From the NCBI GenBank assembly GCA_024743015.1, contig JANSXJ010000061.1, positions 1 to 14,619 on the forward strand: 14,619 bases of DNA, in the 5' to 3' direction. The stretch's first letter is position 1, and each line of letters opens with the position of its first letter. Positions 6,886-14,565 of this stretch are shown in pieces. The notes beneath the pieces are model-generated. The model was not told where the DNA came from. It searched no databases and worked only from the letters and a program-made list of their open reading frames with translations. The translations under genes and the position numbers were made by a program. The stretch comes from Hyphomonas sp. Its GTDB lineage: Bacteria; Pseudomonadota; Alphaproteobacteria; Caulobacterales; Hyphomonadaceae.

Positions 6886-7625
6886 CTGTCAGCGAGCGCC
6901 GTCTGAATCAGAGCTTCGACCTGAGTGATATCTGCACTCGGAACGAATTCGGTGCCGATAATAAAGTTGGGCGTCCCGGTAATACCGAGCGTTCGGGCGA
7001 GGCTTTTCGAGTCGGCGACCGTTTTCTGGACTTCAACAGACTTCATATCGGCGCGCATCTTGGCGACGTCGACGCCAACTGATTCAGCGACCTCGTCGAT
7101 CGCGTCCGGGCCAAAACCGGAACCGTTGTCCAGCTCCATCAGGCCCATATGCATCTCGACATATTTTCCCTGCTTACCCGCCGCGATCGCGGCCAGTGCG
7201 GCTTTCTCGCTTTCTGTTGACAGGATGGGAAGCTCTTTGAAAACGACGCGAACCTGATTGTCATACTTTTCAGGCAGTTCGGTCGCCCAGCTGGCTGAGC
7301 GTTTACAGAATCCACACCGATAATCGAAGAACTCAACGACAGTGACTTTCGCATCGGCTGGACCGATCGAGTAGTCGGCTGGATTGTTCTGCAACTCGTC
7401 CAGGTTTTGAGAGATGAGAGTTCTGGTCCGTTCGTCTTCCTCGAGTTGACGCTTTTCGGTCAGCGCGATCAAGGCTTCTTCGATGATCTCAGGGTTCTCC
7501 AGGATGTAGTCATAAACGACTTTCTCAATCGCTTCACGGCTGGCCGTATCGATTTGCTCTTGCGCGCAAGCTGGCGTTAGAGCGATTGCTGTTGCGGCGA
7601 GGGCCATGCTGAAAGTGCGGGTCAT
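6882..7625 (-). CDS. Periplasmic DsbA/ScsC-like thiol-disulfide protein
   Basis: 247 residues. An N-terminal signal peptide (about residues 1-21, TPACAQ at its end) directs it to the periplasm. Next comes a charged helical region: [18 protein letters not shown] near residues 40-57, then a Glu/Lys/Arg-rich helix. This resembles the ScsC N-terminal oligomerisation domain. The thioredoxin-fold DsbA-like domain follows, with the active-site motif CGFC after FFDYR (near residue 100) and the cis-proline loop TGTPNF close to the C-terminus. The family oxidises or isomerises disulfides in exported proteins; the N-terminal domain argues for an oligomeric isomerase over a monomeric oxidase. ATG start with AGGA eight bases upstream. 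The next gene upstream on this strand is the M48 protease. The C-terminus overlaps the thiG stop. Confidence 0.9.
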   Translation of the reverse strand: MTRTFSMALAATAIALTPACAQEQIDTASREAIEKVVYDYILENPEIIEEALIALTEKRQLEEDERTRTLISQNLDELQNNPADYSIGPADAKVTVVEFFDYRCGFCKRSASWATELPEKYDNQVRVVFKELPILSTESEKAALAAIAAGKQGKYVEMHMGLMELDNGSGFGPDAIDEVAESVGVDVAKMRADMKSVEVQKTVADSKSLARTLGITGTPNFIIGTEFVPSADITQVEALIQTALADS

Positions 7626-7670
7626 AAATCAGTCCTGAGGTTCAAGGTCGCTTATACTTGTTACGCAGAT

Positions 7671-7699
7671 GATTTATTTGCCGTGAATAGCAAGGTCAA
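7671..7699 (-). promoter_or_regulatory. Predicted sigma-70-type promoter for the DsbA-like gene
   Basis: On the minus strand TTGACC (7694-7699) and TAAATC (7671-7676) are separated by 17 bases, about 45 bases before the ATG. The -35 is close to consensus, the -10 only moderate. If real, the dsb gene can be transcribed separately from the upstream protease gene. Confidence 0.35.
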
Positions 7700-7724
7700 A
7701 TTGCTGACATTCGTGTGAAGGCGG

Positions 7725-9086
7725 TTATCTCCGCCGGCGCCAGAATACCTCATTCTCGGGCAAGGCTGGATCAGTTGCATTGCGAATGTCGCTGGCTTGT
7801 CGAAACGCCGGTGTGTTCGGAGTCAGATCTCGGATCGCTCGTTGGGCGAACGAGTGCGCGCGGGGATAGTTGCCGATATTATAAGCTGCTTCTGCGGTCG
7901 CAACCTGCGCCATGGGGCGATTGTCCTGTTTCTCGAAGACGATGGCGAGCTGTGTCCAGGCAAAGGCGTTGTTTGGCTCTTTGATCAGGGCATCCCGCAA
8001 GGCGTTCTCGGCGAGATCCATATCGCCCTCCTCGTTGCGCTCCAGAAGCGATCGCGCGAGCGAGACCTGGATGAGTGGATTGTCTGGCAGGAGACGGTTC
8101 GCTTCGAGCAGCGGCTCGACCGAATCAACAGGTCTGCCGGTTTCAAACAGGATCTGGCCTTTCAGCTCGTGAAAGAACGGATTCTCCGGCTGATCCTCGA
8201 TCAGGGAGTCTATCTCTCTGAGAGCCGTCGTAAGATCGGCAGATTTCATCGCTGAGATAGACCGGGCATAGCGTGCTGGAGCGGACGTATCGGTCGGCGG
8301 ATAGTCACGGAAGACACGCGCCGGCGGCTCAAGAAACCCGACCAGTTTGGCTTTCATCATGTCAAATTGTTCCACCACACGGGGGTCTTCCGGCTTATCG
8401 GCCAGACCTGATTCCTCGGCCAGGGCTCGGGTCGTCCGAACCCGTTGTGACGACAAGGGGTGAGACCGAAAATACGGGTAGCGACGGGATTCGGAGAGCA
8501 CTTCCTGATAGCGGAATTTTTCGAAGAACTCGACGATACCCATCGGGGACTGGTCCAGTGCGACCAGATACTGCACGCCCTGCGTGTCGGCCATGGCTTC
8601 TTCGGCGCGGGTGTGCACGAAGAAGTTTAGGGCCGCGAACTGTTGGGAACTCGCGATTAGCGCGGCCCCGGCATCGGGGGCTCCGGCAGCGATTGCGAGG
8701 ACCCCGAGACCAATCGAGATCAAAGCTGGCCGCGAAGCAACGCTCGCCGCGCGAGACCGTGTGACCGTGTGTCCGCAAGCAATATGACAGGTCTCGTGAG
8801 CGATAACGCCTTTGACCTGTCGGGCATTGTCGGACGCCATGATCAGGCCGGTGTGAAGGTGAATGCGTTGTCCGCCCGCGACGAAAGCGTTGAGGCTCGG
8901 ATCGTTGATAATATAGAGCCCGACATCATTTGGCTGCAATCCGGCGACTTCCAGGATTGGGTCAGTCCATTCCCGCAAAGTCTGCTCGATCTCAGCGTCG
9001 CGAATGAGACTTTGACTGGCACCAGGCAAGGCCGCAGCAAGCCAGATGAAGCTCGCAGAAAGGACAGTCAGAATCAGTCTGAGCAT
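7725..9086 (-). CDS. BepA-like M48 family metalloprotease with C-terminal TPR repeats, periplasmic
   Basis: 453 residues. A signal peptide covers about residues 1-24 (cleavage near GASQS). The zinc-protease domain contains HETCH (His97, Glu98, His101), a likely third ligand Glu163 in EEAMAD, and SHPLSSQR with His209, equivalent to the histidine on the plug loop of BepA. The glycine-rich hydrophobic stretch at about 121-145 is typical of the family. Residues from about 280 onward are TPR-like helical repeats (for example ALREIDSLIEDQPENPFFHE and the NALRDALIKEPNNAFAW repeat). BepA family proteins act in the periplasm on outer-membrane protein assembly, as both protease and chaperone. ATG start with AAGGAA eight bases upstream on the minus strand. 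Pairing with a Dsb-type protein fits an envelope quality-control role, as BepA promotes disulfide rearrangement of LptD in E. coli. Confidence 0.92.
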   Translation of the reverse strand: MLRLILTVLSASFIWLAAALPGASQSLIRDAEIEQTLREWTDPILEVAGLQPNDVGLYIINDPSLNAFVAGGQRIHLHTGLIMASDNARQVKGVIAHETCHIACGHTVTRSRAASVASRPALISIGLGVLAIAAGAPDAGAALIASSQQFAALNFFVHTRAEEAMADTQGVQYLVALDQSPMGIVEFFEKFRYQEVLSESRRYPYFRSHPLSSQRVRTTRALAEESGLADKPEDPRVVEQFDMMKAKLVGFLEPPARVFRDYPPTDTSAPARYARSISAMKSADLTTALREIDSLIEDQPENPFFHELKGQILFETGRPVDSVEPLLEANRLLPDNPLIQVSLARSLLERNEEGDMDLAENALRDALIKEPNNAFAWTQLAIVFEKQDNRPMAQVATAEAAYNIGNYPRAHSFAQRAIRDLTPNTPAFRQASDIRNATDPALPENEVFWRRRR

Positions 9087-9167
9087 AGGGTCATTCCTTG
9101 TTTCAGCATTAGGCTAAGCAATTGATTGTGGCTTGGCGAGGGCAAGATCTGCATCATGACGGAAATG

Positions 9168-10181
9168 TCAGAGTGGCTTGTCGCTGAAATCAAAGACGAA
9201 ATCCGGGTTGAGAGAGGCTCGAACCGTCTCTCCCGCAGCCAATGCACGCCCCGGTTGGCATGCTGCAACAATTGTTGCGGTTTCGGACAGTTTGAGGTCG
9301 AGTTGCGTGGTTGGCCCTGCCAGCCGGGTGCGGGTGACGGTACACGCCACGCCCTCGCCAATGCGAATGGCTTCGGGGCGATAGTGCAGCGTTTCGGATC
9401 CTGTGCCGAGCTGTGCTCTCCAGGCATCCGGCAAGGACGAGGCTGCTATCTCATGCAGCGGGCCGAGCGCACGTGCGACCGCTATGCTATTGGGTGAACG
9501 GTAAATCGTCTCAGGCGTGTCAGACTGAAGAATCCGCCCTTCATGGATGACGGCTATCTGATCGGAATGGACCAGCGCTTCCGCCGCATCATGAGTGACG
9601 AGCAAAGCTGGGATCTCGGCGGCGCGCACCGCTTCCAAAGCTGCGGCGCGAGCTTGGTCGCGCATGGCTGGGTCAAGTCCGGAGAACGGCTCATCGAGCA
9701 GGATCGCAACAGGTTTCGGGGCGAGCGCGCGGGCGATCGCGGTACGTTGCTGTTCGCCGCCAGACAATTGATGGGGATAGGCGTCACGGCGATGGGCAAG
9801 GCCGAGCCTTTCGATCCAGATGTCTGCCTGGATAACTCGGTCCGGTTTCGGCAAGTGATGCAAACCGAACATCACATTGCCCAGCACAGACAAGTGCGGA
9901 AACAGCGCGAAATCCTGAAACACCAGCCCGATGCGGCGCTTTTCAATCGGGATAAAGGTATGAGGTCCGGACAGTATCTCTTCGCCCGATCGGACGGTTC
10001 CGGCGTCCGGCGTTTCCATCCCGGCGAGCATGCGCAGCAGCGTGGTCTTTCCCGACCCAGACGGACCAATCAGCGCGGTCACTTGTCCTGAATTGATTGT
10101 CAAATCAGCCCGGTCGACAACTGTGCGTCCTGAGAAAGAACGGCTGAGGCCTTGCGCGGTGAGGGAAGGATTTTGCGACAT
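9168..10181 (-). CDS. fbpC: Ferric iron ABC transporter ATP-binding protein
   Basis: 337 residues. It hydrolyses ATP on the cytoplasmic face to drive iron import through the permease encoded upstream. Walker A GPSGSGKT (39-46), Q-loop Gln89, signature LSGGEQQR (139-146), Walker B ILLDEP (160-165) and H-loop His197 are all intact. The C-terminal third has a TOBE-like domain beginning near HYRPEAIRIGEG, as in FbpC/PotA/MalK-type ATPases. ATG start five bases after the permease stop, with AGGACG upstream, so it is translated as part of the same operon. Assignment to iron rather than spermidine or sulfate rests on the linked binding protein and fused permease. Last gene of the unit; I see no strong terminator after it. 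Confidence 0.92.
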   Translation of the reverse strand: MSQNPSLTAQGLSRSFSGRTVVDRADLTINSGQVTALIGPSGSGKTTLLRMLAGMETPDAGTVRSGEEILSGPHTFIPIEKRRIGLVFQDFALFPHLSVLGNVMFGLHHLPKPDRVIQADIWIERLGLAHRRDAYPHQLSGGEQQRTAIARALAPKPVAILLDEPFSGLDPAMRDQARAAALEAVRAAEIPALLVTHDAAEALVHSDQIAVIHEGRILQSDTPETIYRSPNSIAVARALGPLHEIAASSLPDAWRAQLGTGSETLHYRPEAIRIGEGVACTVTRTRLAGPTTQLDLKLSETATIVAACQPGRALAAGETVRASLNPDFVFDFSDKPL

Positions 10182-10186
10182 GAGCT

Positions 10187-11773
10187 CTACGTCCTTTCTG
10201 TCCGGCTGAGGCGCCAGGACAGCAAAATAACAGGGATCAATCCGGCAAGCACAATCAGAAGCGAGGGCAGGGTCGCCTGAGGCAATCTTTCATCTGTGGC
10301 ATAGGCATGCGCCTGAACCGCGAGCGTATCCCATCCAAACGGTCGAAGCATCAGCGTTGCGGGGAGCTCTTTGAGGATTTCAACGAATAGAATAAGACCC
10401 GCCGCGATCGCGCCAGGGGCCAACAAAGGGAGGTCGACACGGAAGAATTGGCGGACCCCGCGAACGCCGAGGCTCCGCGTCGCGTCATCCAGGCTTTTCG
10501 GGAGCCGATCGAGGGTTGATTGCAGGGGTTCGACACCCGCCGAAGTGAACCGACTCACATAGATCCAGAGCAAGAAGCCAATCGCGATCGTACCTGACAA
10601 GGCCTGACCAGAAACCTTCAGGAGATAGAGTGCCCCAAGGCCAAGTACGACGCCGGGCGCGGCATATCCCGCGGCAGCCGCGATGCGTGCCCCAAAGCGA
10701 AGTGCGCCGTTCCGTTTCGTGGCAAGCGTGAAAACCAGGGCGGCGATGAAGGCAGCAATTGTTCCCATCGCGCCGAGCAGGAGCGTGGTGCGCAATAACG
10801 GCCAGAGGTCTTGCGTCACCGCGCGGGTTTCGACGGCCAGCCAAATCAAACGCAGGACCGGTGCTGCGAAACACAGCAAGAGAATTATACCGCAGACAAG
10901 GCTTGCAGACGCTCCCCAAACCGGACGCAGAGGCACCCGCCGCGGCGTGAGCCAGCGCTTGCTGGTTTGCTGACTGCCGCGCTGCCCCTGAAACAGCCGA
11001 GCAGCGATAAGGAAGGCGCTCGCAATAAAGATCAACGCGAGCGCGAGGCGCGCGGCTGTATCAGGCTGGCCAAAGGACATCCAGGATCTGACAATTCCAA
11101 CCCCCAACGTCTGAACGCCGAGAAAGTCTGCTGCGCCATAGTCGGCGGCAGCTTCCATCAGGGCGAGCGACACGCCGCCGAGTATGGTTGGCAACGCGAC
11201 GGGCAAGCCGACTTTCCAGAAAAGCCCGAGCGGCTGGGTGCCGAGACTGCGAGCGGCCTCCAGCGTGGCGAGGGATTGCATCGTGAAGGCCGCACGCGCG
11301 GTGATGTAGACATAGGGAAACAGCGTCGAGGCAAGGACGAAGGCAAGACCTGGTGCGCTGAACAGATTGGGGAACCAATAATCTCGCGCCGACCATCCAG
11401 TCATCTCCCGGATCGATGATTGTAGCGGTCCCGCCACCCCCATCAGGTCGGCCCAGGCATAGGCCATGACATAGCCCGGCATAGCGAGCGGCAGGATCAG
11501 AGCCCAATTGAAAAAGCTGCGGCCCGGAAACTCATACAGGCTGGTCAACCACGCGGCAGGAACTGCAATTCCGAACATGATAATAGCTGACAGTGCGAGG
11601 ACGATCAGCGTGGTCAGCGTATACGGGACCAGCCTGTTATTGAGAATGTGATCCCAGGTCTCGCCGCCGCCTGCGGTCAGCCCAGTCCAGATGGCCACCA
11701 GAACGGGTAATCCCACCAACCCGATAATCAGGGCTGGTGGGATCACTCGTGGAGATAGCGTAAATCGCGGCAT
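10187..11773 (-). CDS. fbpB: Ferric iron ABC transporter permease (two fused permease domains)
   Basis: About 528 residues from the ATG at 11773, with around twelve predicted membrane segments in two homologous halves. Each half has an EAA-type cytoplasmic loop for ATPase contact: AARSLGTQPLGLFWKVGLP in the first and DDATRSLGVRGVRQFFRVDLP in the second. This fused arrangement is characteristic of FbpB/HitB/SfuB iron permeases, so one chain forms the whole channel. A GTG nine bases further upstream (11780-11782) is the alternative start. I prefer the ATG because AAGAG lies eight bases before it, whereas the GTG lacks a spaced ribosome site. It lies 26 bases after the binding-protein gene and five before fbpC. 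Confidence 0.92.
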   Translation of the reverse strand: MPRFTLSPRVIPPALIIGLVGLPVLVAIWTGLTAGGGETWDHILNNRLVPYTLTTLIVLALSAIIMFGIAVPAAWLTSLYEFPGRSFFNWALILPLAMPGYVMAYAWADLMGVAGPLQSSIREMTGWSARDYWFPNLFSAPGLAFVLASTLFPYVYITARAAFTMQSLATLEAARSLGTQPLGLFWKVGLPVALPTILGGVSLALMEAAADYGAADFLGVQTLGVGIVRSWMSFGQPDTAARLALALIFIASAFLIAARLFQGQRGSQQTSKRWLTPRRVPLRPVWGASASLVCGIILLLCFAAPVLRLIWLAVETRAVTQDLWPLLRTTLLLGAMGTIAAFIAALVFTLATKRNGALRFGARIAAAAGYAAPGVVLGLGALYLLKVSGQALSGTIAIGFLLWIYVSRFTSAGVEPLQSTLDRLPKSLDDATRSLGVRGVRQFFRVDLPLLAPGAIAAGLILFVEILKELPATLMLRPFGWDTLAVQAHAYATDERLPQATLPSLLIVLAGLIPVILLSWRLSRTERT

Positions 11774-11799
11774 CCGGGCCACTCTTGGTCGGCGCGGCT

Positions 11800-12864
11800 C
11801 TAGTTCCAGCCCGCCAGGTCGAACAGACGTTGCGCTTCGGCCTGGTTTTCACCGTAGATGTCGAGACTTGTGTCTGACGCTGTGAATTCCGGTACGTTCT
11901 CAACGCCGTCTGGCAGCGCTGATCCGTCGAGCAACGGCAATTCCTTCGTGTCGCGTGTCAGATAGGATTGCCCGGTTTCTGTCAGCAGGAAGGCGATGAA
12001 TTCTTCTGCCAGCGCGACATCATCAGCGGTGGCGGAGATAGCCGCGCCCGTGATGTTCACGTGCGAGCCTGAGCCTTCGGAGAACTCGGGCACCAGGAAC
12101 GTCGTCGAGGTTGCAACATTGCGATCGGCCTCTTTTTCGCTGGCACCAAGGCGGACCCAGTAATAGTGATTCACGATGGCGATTGAACATTCGCCTGCGG
12201 CAATCGCACGGATCTGATCGGTGTCGCCGCCTTGTGGGTTTCGAGCCATGTTCCCGACAATAGCTGTCGCCCAGGCTTGCGCATCGTCAGCGCCGTAGCG
12301 GTGAATGATTTCACTCATCAGCGAGAGATTGTAGATATTGGATGATGAGCGCACACAAATCTCGCCGGATTTGACGTCCTCGGCCAGCATGTCCCATGTG
12401 GCGAGCTCCTCAGCTGACCAACGGGCGGGGTCATAGGCAATTCCGCGCAGGCGGCGCGCAAGTCCATACCAATGTCCCTGGCTCTGTCGATAGTTTTGAG
12501 GAACGATTGCGCTGAGGTCTTCGCTGGCCACGGCTTGCGTCAATCCGGCATCCTGAAAGCGCCAAAGGCTGCCTGCGTCCGCCGTGATGATCACATCGGC
12601 GGGACTTTGATCACCTTCCGCCTTCATGGTTTCAATAAGCTGGTCCGCTTTCGACTCGCGAACGTCCAGTTTGACGCCCGCCTGTTCTTCAAACATCGCA
12701 TAGAGCGCTTTGTCAGAATCATAGTGACGCGCACTGTAAAGCGTGAGCGTTCGCTGTGGCTCCTCGGCTGTTGCCGTGTCTGCAGGTTCGGACGGATTTG
12801 AGCACGCTGTGACCGCTCCAACGAGCAGGCTCAGGCCAACGATCATGTGAGTTCGATAAGTCAT
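11800..12864 (-). CDS. fbpA: Ferric iron ABC transporter substrate-binding lipoprotein
   Basis: 354 residues. Signal peptide with lipobox VTAC, so the mature protein probably starts at Cys21 and is lipid-anchored in the periplasm; many FbpA proteins are soluble instead. TLYSARHYDSDKALY (residues 40-54) matches the first iron-site segment of FutA/FbpA-type proteins (His47, Tyr48), and NHYYWVRL has the paired tyrosines Tyr234-Tyr235 that bind Fe(III). GIAYDPARW and the closing hinge motifs also fit. It captures ferric iron in the periplasm and hands it to FbpB. ATG start with AAGG five bases upstream. It is the first gene of the fbpABC unit and has a Fur-like box 18 bases before its start, so iron repression is likely. 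Confidence 0.93.
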   Translation of the reverse strand: MTYRTHMIVGLSLLVGAVTACSNPSEPADTATAEEPQRTLTLYSARHYDSDKALYAMFEEQAGVKLDVRESKADQLIETMKAEGDQSPADVIITADAGSLWRFQDAGLTQAVASEDLSAIVPQNYRQSQGHWYGLARRLRGIAYDPARWSAEELATWDMLAEDVKSGEICVRSSSNIYNLSLMSEIIHRYGADDAQAWATAIVGNMARNPQGGDTDQIRAIAAGECSIAIVNHYYWVRLGASEKEADRNVATSTTFLVPEFSEGSGSHVNITGAAISATADDVALAEEFIAFLLTETGQSYLTRDTKELPLLDGSALPDGVENVPEFTASDTSLDIYGENQAEAQRLFDLAGWN

Positions 12865-12882
12865 GCGTGCCTTCTGTCACAC

Positions 12883-12899
12883 TTGAGAAGCGTTCGCAA
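12883..12899. promoter_or_regulatory. Fur-box-like inverted repeat upstream of fbpA
   Basis: TTGAGAAGCGTTCGCAA: the arms TTGAGAA and TTCGCAA are reverse complements except for one base, around a 3-base centre. The TTGxGAA-N3-TTCxCAA form closely resembles alphaproteobacterial Fur (or Fur-family) sites. It sits 18 bases before the fbpA ATG, where binding would block transcription or early elongation, and just upstream of a complete ferric importer. Functional assignment is inference from form and position. Confidence 0.6.
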
Positions 12900-13039
12900 C
12901 TAGGTATTTTTACGCCCTTACTCGCTCAGTTGGCGCGTGGATTGCATAGACTCGCCTTATTGGGGAACATCCTTGAGCGGCGTGTTCTTTTTGGCACTAA
13001 TTCCCGCTGTGGTGGGACATGTAGAGTATTGGGGGACGC

Positions 13040-13291
13040 ATGAAAGACATCGTACTGGACCTTGGGCCGGTAAATTCGGTTGATGAAACCGCATTTGCGC
13101 AAGCCATAGAGAACCTTGCGGAATGGCACAAAAAGACCGGCGGCCAAGGCTGGCGTGATCGCGACGCGCCGGACGTCATGATCAAAACGGTTTGTGATCC
13201 GGCCGGAGAATTGCGCAAAGCAGTGATCTTCCAAAAGCAGGAATGGGCCTCAGCCTTTATGGGCTTCTGGTTGGATGAACGCCAAGCCTGA
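13040..13291 (+). CDS. Small protein of unknown function (83 residues)
   Basis: I do not recognise this family. The gene has an ATG preceded by GGGGGAC three to nine bases upstream, a TGA stop, and codon use like its neighbours, so it is probably real. The product is soluble: no signal peptide or membrane segment. It has four tryptophans (29, 38, 69, 77), one cysteine (52), an acidic first 25 residues, a central TGGQGWRDRDAPD turn-rich segment, and a C-terminal half with a probable beta hairpin (VMIKTVCDPAGELRKAVIF) and an aromatic helix ending in FMGFW. It lies between the Fur-like region and thiO, divergent from fbpA, and 62 bases before thiO in the same direction. No function can be assigned from sequence. 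Confidence 0.7.
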   Translation: MKDIVLDLGPVNSVDETAFAQAIENLAEWHKKTGGQGWRDRDAPDVMIKTVCDPAGELRKAVIFQKQEWASAFMGFWLDERQA

Positions 13292-13335
13292 TATTCAATC
13301 CAGATATGCGATAACGTGATGGCGTGCTGAGGCGA

Positions 13336-13353
13336 GCCTGCTACAAGGCAGGC
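13336..13353 (+). promoter_or_regulatory. Hairpin abutting the thiO start codon and covering its ribosome binding site
   Basis: GCCTGC-TACAAG-GCAGGC forms a perfect GC-rich 6-bp stem with a 6-base loop, and its last base touches the ATG at 13354. The likely Shine-Dalgarno sequence AAGGCAGG (13345-13352) lies in the loop and 3' arm, so the folded form would hide it. There is no T run, so it is not a classical terminator, and no thiamin riboswitch consensus surrounds it. Confidence 0.4.
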
Positions 13354-14502
13354 ATGTCGCGGGCCTCTTCAGATATCCAATCCATTGCCGTCATCGGTGC
13401 CGGGATTATCGGTCTGGCCTCAGCGCTGGAACTTGCCGATCGAGGTGTCCGTGTCACCCTTTATGAGAAACAATGGCCACCGCGGGGTGCGAGTTGGGCC
13501 GCTGCGGGCATGCTGGCGCCAGCCTTTGAAGCGGCCGCTGCGCCTGGAACCCACCCACGCCTTTTCGAGCTTTGCGACAAGAGTGCGAGGCTTTGGTCGG
13601 ATTGGGCTTCTCGGTTGGAGACGCGGTCGGGTCGATCCGCCGGTTACTTCCCGGGTCCGTCACTGGCAATTGCCCACACGGAAGAACAAGCGGCATTGCT
13701 GCGCGCTGTATCGAACAAGCTGTCTGATCATGACCTCGCCCCACAGGATTGCCTGAGCCGCTTGGAGGACGTGGAACCCTCTATTGAGGCACCGGCGCGC
13801 GGCGCTTTGCTTTTGCCGAGCGATGGTCAGGCCGACAACCGCGCCACCTTGAAGGCGCTCGTGGCCTGCGCCGAGGCGCATGAAGGCATAAACATCCAAA
13901 AGCGTGAGGCGTCGATCCGCGAAACATCCCGCGGTATTGATCATGCCGGACATGATGCGACTTTGATCACAGCGGGTTGGCGCTCTGCTAAAGTAGCCTT
14001 CAATCAGGGTGAAGGGGCGAGTGACGTTTCCGCTCTGGACCCTGTATTCGATCATATCGTCGCCTTCGGTGGTCAGATGCTAGCGGTTGCTCCGGTCAAG
14101 CATGGTCCGCGCCTGACGGTGAGATGTGGTCATATCTATATCGTGCCCAAGGCGGACCGGATCATCATCGGCGCGACAACGGAGCCAGGTCGGACCAGCT
14201 TGGAGCCTGAGCCGTCGACCATTGCATCTCTCCATCGGGCCGCCGCAGAAATCTGTCCGGCGCTCGCAAATGCGGAGATCTTAGAAGCCTGGGCGGGTAT
14301 AAGACCTGGAACGAAAAATCATGCGCCCATTCTTGGCGAGACCTCCACACCAAGATTGTTCGTGGCGGCAGGTCATTTTCGCAATGGGATATTGCTCGCA
14401 CCGCTCACCGCAAAAATCATGGCCGACTTGATTATTGACCAAAATAGTTCGGCGCTCGCCCGCGCGTTTTCTCCTCAGGCGCGTTACGCCGAGCAGCTGT
14501 GA
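13354..14502 (+). CDS. thiO: Glycine oxidase ThiO, FAD-dependent
   Basis: 382 residues from the ATG at 13354. ThiO oxidises glycine to dehydroglycine (glycine imine), the nitrogen and C2 source for ThiG, in aerobic thiamin synthesis. The N-terminal FAD motif is GAGIIG (15-20), with the adenosine-ribose Glu38 in LYEK. RGASWAAAGMLAP (about 44-56) is the typical ThiO segment after it. The C-terminus has AWAGIRPGTKNHAPILGE, with the substrate-binding arginine, and GHFRNGILLAPLTAK, both characteristic of ThiO rather than of general DAAO/DadA enzymes. An upstream GTG at 13324 would add ten residues (LRRACYKAG) with no family likeness, so I rejected it. The pathway partner thiG is 6.5 kb away in the same direction. 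Confidence 0.88.
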   Translation: MSRASSDIQSIAVIGAGIIGLASALELADRGVRVTLYEKQWPPRGASWAAAGMLAPAFEAAAAPGTHPRLFELCDKSARLWSDWASRLETRSGRSAGYFPGPSLAIAHTEEQAALLRAVSNKLSDHDLAPQDCLSRLEDVEPSIEAPARGALLLPSDGQADNRATLKALVACAEAHEGINIQKREASIRETSRGIDHAGHDATLITAGWRSAKVAFNQGEGASDVSALDPVFDHIVAFGGQMLAVAPVKHGPRLTVRCGHIYIVPKADRIIIGATTEPGRTSLEPEPSTIASLHRAAAEICPALANAEILEAWAGIRPGTKNHAPILGETSTPRLFVAAGHFRNGILLAPLTAKIMADLIIDQNSSALARAFSPQARYAEQL

Positions 14503-14506
14503 CGCC

Positions 14507-14528
14507 TCGTCAGAGTGGACGACCTTTT
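14507..14528 (+). terminator. Weak terminator-like hairpin after thiO
   Basis: TCGTC-AGAGTG-GACGA, followed after two bases by TTTT, four bases after the thiO stop. The 5-bp stem and short T run make it a weak candidate; it may only partly separate thiO from the next gene. Confidence 0.33.
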
Positions 14529-14565
14529 CAATGCAGCATAAATGATCCGCGACAGGAGATTTTGC

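Noticed and set aside
8273..8764. Open frame of about 160 codons on the plus strand inside the M48 protease region
   Set aside because: Antisense shadow, rich in Arg, Pro and Gly, without recognisable domain or start signals.
9543..10091. Open frame of about 180 codons on the plus strand opposite the ABC ATPase
   Set aside because: Antisense to intact Walker and signature motifs; composition is like a reverse-frame shadow and there is no ribosome site.
10811..11419. Long open frame (about 200 codons) on the plus strand opposite the iron permease gene
   Set aside because: It lies wholly antisense to a gene with clear permease motifs and is rich in Arg, Gly and Glu with no family-like motif: a typical shadow of GC-rich codon use.
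13324..13353. GTG at 13324 as the start of thiO
   Set aside because: No ribosome site before it and the extra ten residues do not resemble ThiO N-termini. It is not excluded, because the hairpin region would then be coding.
13292..13353. Thiamin pyrophosphate riboswitch before thiO (GCTGAGG at 13326 recalls the CUGAGA core)
   Set aside because: The second conserved part of the TPP element (CUGGAUAAUGCCAGCG-like) is missing and the space is too short. The 51-base gap before thiG likewise lacks it.
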